Positions 40,959-42,139 of a DNA stretch of 42,139 nucleotides are shown in pieces. The position numbers and the translations under genes are program-made. Position 1 is the stretch's first letter. Each line of letters opens with the position of its first letter. The notes beneath the pieces were generated by a model that had not been told where the DNA came from, searched no databases, and worked only from the letters and a program-made list of their open reading frames with translations. Source of the stretch: an uncultured Clostridia bacterium (GTDB lineage Bacteria; Bacillota; Clostridia; Oscillospirales; Ruminococcaceae); contig CANQOC010000019.1 of assembly GCA_947625375.1 (NCBI GenBank), positions 1 to 42,139 of the forward strand, written 5' to 3'.

Positions 40959-41045
40959 TCCTTATTATCGGCGTACGGCGTAATCAAAACTTCCCCCGCC
41001 GTCAGGCGGCAATCAAAGTTTTGACGCACAGACCCCCTCCCATGT

Positions 41046-41318
41046 GGGAGGCAAACGACGCAATACACTTTGATATAACTAATACTTTTAGTGAGCGTCG
41101 TTGAGTGTTTCGCTTCGCTCACACCGGAATTTCGTCGGGTTTGTGACAGGTAGGAGTCTGAAAATAGTATGAGCGAAGCGAATTCCTTTTACAAGGCAGC
41201 GCGGCGAACTCTGCAAATTATCTGTAACGCTTGTAGGTTTCCTCCGCACCCCCTCCCCTCGAGGGGAGGACTGGGATGGGGTGACTTTAAATAGCATTCG
41301 CGAAGCGAATTCCTTTTA
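41046..41318. repeat. Long direct repeat, copy A
   Basis: This block of about 273 bp recurs at 41509-41778. It starts in GGGAGGCAAACGACGC and ends in CGAAGCGAATTCCTTTT. It holds AACGACGC/GCGTCGTT arms, a TTCGCTTCGCTC/GAGCGAAGCGAA inverted pair and a CCCCTC/GAGGGG palindrome. Long stretches are identical to copy B, with substitutions and small indels mainly in the middle. Confidence 0.85.
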
Positions 41319-41442
41319 TAAGGGCAGTGACTATGCCTCTGTATATTGTCTGTATCGCTCGCTGCCTTCCTTGTTGCGTCAGCTACTGAAAATAGCATGA
41401 GCGCCAGCGAATTCCTTATTTCAGCAGTGCGGTGTCGCTCCA

Positions 41443-41470
41443 CCCCGGGCGCAGCCGGCGCGCCCTCATA
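41443..41470. repeat. Nested palindrome, copy 2 without the inner hairpin
   Basis: The left arm CCCCGGGCGCAGCCGGCG is joined directly to CGCCCTCATAGGA, the sequence that follows the right arm in copy 1. The central segment of about 90 bases is missing exactly between short GCG repeats. Confidence 0.7.
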
Positions 41471-41508
41471 GGAGCTGAAACCGGAGCGATGCGGAACCCC
41501 TCCCCGCC

Positions 41509-41778
41509 GGGGAGGCAAACGACGCAATACACTTTGGATATAACTAATACTTTTAGTGAGCGTCGTTGCGTGTTTCGCTTCGCTCACACCGGAATTTCGT
41601 CGGGTTTGTGACAGGTAGGAGTCTAAAGATAGCATTTGCGAAGCGAATACCTTTTAGAAAGGTGCGGCAACTCTGCAAATTATCTATAACGCGCGAAGTT
41701 TCCTCCCATCTCCCTCCCCTCGAGGGGAGGGTTGGGGTGGGGGGCTAAAGATAGCATTCGCGTAGCGAATTCCTTTTT
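41509..41778. repeat. Long direct repeat, copy B
   Basis: This is the second copy of the block at 41046-41318, about 463 bases further on and in the same orientation. It contains the same inverted pairs and the same order of modules. It ends just before copy 3 of the nested palindrome. Confidence 0.85.
41724..41744 (+). repeat. G-quadruplex-like motif, copy 3
   Basis: Runs of four, three, four and six G separated by A, TT and T follow the CCCCTCGAGGGG palindrome inside direct repeat B. Confidence 0.7.
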
Positions 41779-41802
41779 ACAAGGCAGTACGGCGTCGCAC
41801 TA

Positions 41803-41910
41803 CCCCGGGCGCAGTCGGCGCGCTCCGCGCGCGAGGGGATAAAAGGAAAACTCCCCCGGAGTTTCCCTTTTATCCCCTATGGCAACCTTCGACTGCCGCG
41901 GCTGCGCCCC
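41803..41910. repeat. Nested palindrome with a different inner hairpin, copy 3
   Basis: The left arm (GGGCGCAGTCG, one change from copy 1) and the right arm CGGCTGCGCCC (41899-41909) are conserved, as is GCGCGCTCCGCGCGC next to the left arm. The inner hairpin (41835-41877, 19 of 20 positions paired, GGGGATAAAAGG... arms) has no sequence in common with that of copy 1. Confidence 0.75.
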
Positions 41911-41925
41911 TCACCGAATCCCCCT

Positions 41926-41996
41926 CATCTTCTCTCCACCCTCTATCCTCTATCATCTAATCTCCCCCACCGGGAGTGTCCATTCCGCTCGCATTA
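41926..41996 (+). repeat. Heptamer array followed by a GTGTCCATTCC box, copy 1
   Basis: Heptamers CATCTTC, then TATCCTC, TATCATC and TAATCTC (41944-41964 in phase) are followed seven bases later by a 25-base box at 41972-41996 containing GTGTCCATTCC and ending CGCATTA. Confidence 0.7.
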
Positions 41997-42023
41997 TCCT
42001 ATGCTTAAACGTCGCCAAAGGCG

Positions 42024-42087
42024 GCACCTCTAAATTCTGACCTCTGACTTCTCCCCTCTGTCGGGTGTGTCCATTCCACCCGCATTA
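42024..42087 (+). repeat. Heptamer array followed by a GTGTCCATTCC box, copy 2
   Basis: Five heptamers in phase (42024-42058; for example TGACCTC, TGACTTC) are followed four bases later by a second 25-base box at 42063-42087. It matches the first box at 22 of 25 positions, so array and box look like one composite unit. Confidence 0.7.
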
Positions 42088-42103
42088 AAGGAAATCGACC
42101 AAG

Positions 42104-42126
42104 CCGAAAGGCAATTCTCCTTTCGG
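42104..42126. repeat. Perfect hairpin at the window end
   Basis: CCGAAAGG and CCTTTCGG pair around a seven-base loop. The window stops 13 bases later, so its context is unknown. Confidence 0.6.
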
Positions 42127-42139
42127 ATACTTCTCACGA

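Larger units (their letters stand above)
40580..41910. repeat. Mosaic of palindromic intergenic repeats
   Basis: No credible gene is present in this stretch; the open frames are short, in shifting frames and made of repeated blocks. Recognisable modules are a CCGCC-GTCA-GGCGG hairpin plus flank (40580-40628 and again 40997-41042), CCCCTC/GAGGGG palindromes with G-runs, the ATTCGC-GAA-GCGAAT hairpin, the nested GGGCGCAGCC palindrome, and the duplicated block described separately. Modules recur in the same order, so the region looks built by duplication and rearrangement. No transposase or terminal target duplication was found. Confidence 0.8.

Noticed and set aside
41189..41635. Minus-strand open frame of 148 codons, and similar ones at 40489-40914 and 41088-41297
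   Set aside because: They are translations of the repeat mosaic. Repeat copies are read in different frames and with indels, and there are no ribosome binding sites.
41046..41778. Insertion sequence
   Set aside because: The duplicated block has no transposase gene, no clear terminal inverted repeats at its ends and no visible target-site duplication; it is reported as a repeat only.
40580..42139. CRISPR array
   Set aside because: Repeats are present but there is no series of equal-length repeats with unique, equal-length spacers, and no cas genes are in the window.

Overview
The window is a high-GC chromosomal segment from a Gram-positive-type bacterium, most likely a class Clostridia member (Oscillospirales-like, possibly from a gut metagenome). 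The evidence is a Firmicutes-style dcw cluster with a PASTA-bearing SpoVD/FtsI-type transpeptidase, a DivIB-type FtsQ, an AAGGAG-type ribosome binding site before most genes, a ThiT thiamine transporter under a TPP riboswitch, and a MurE with the DNPR signature of meso-diaminopimelate cell walls. Taxonomy is inferred from gene content only.

Left part (1-10.3 kb): tRNA-Ala(CGC); a membrane-anchored alpha/beta hydrolase; an ECF sigma factor translationally coupled to a 1214-residue membrane-anchored protein with an A-B-B'-A' internal duplication; two tRNA-Gln genes (CUG, UUG) with a terminator; ispD-ispF of the MEP isoprenoid pathway; a lipoprotein with a catalytically dead NlpC/P60 domain behind helically phased TGTAAC repeats; TPP riboswitch-thiT; and an ApgM-type phosphoglycerate mutase homologue.

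Middle (10.4-23.5 kb): a giant cyclic beta-1,2-glucan synthase-like enzyme (GT84 + GH189 + GH94) meets, tail to tail, a pulA-pepV transcription unit (type I pullulanase and PepV-like dipeptidase). Divergent from pulA is a CE2-like esterase followed closely by a D,D-carboxypeptidase.

Right part (23.5-40.3 kb, all minus strand): glmM-glmS supply glucosamine-6-phosphate and its 1-phosphate isomer for peptidoglycan precursors. The dcw cluster runs mraZ-rsmH-ftsL-pbp-murE-mraY-ftsW-murG-murA-ftsQ-ftsZ from a strong promoter at 40.25 kb to a terminator at 27.4 kb. murF, murD, murC and ftsA are not in it. Together this half makes UDP-GlcNAc precursors, lipid I/II and the septal ring.

Non-coding structure is the most unusual part. 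(i) A degenerate tandem heptamer (about T-A/G-N-Y-Y-T-C) occurs in seven intergenic loci. (ii) A string of perfect hairpins lies at 27.03-27.29 kb. (iii) A mosaic of repeats lies at 40.4-42.1 kb: a duplicated block of about 270 bp, G-quadruplex-like runs next to CCCCTC/GAGGGG palindromes, and a nested palindrome present with two different inner hairpins and once without any. No transposase, integrase, phage gene or CRISPR array is visible.
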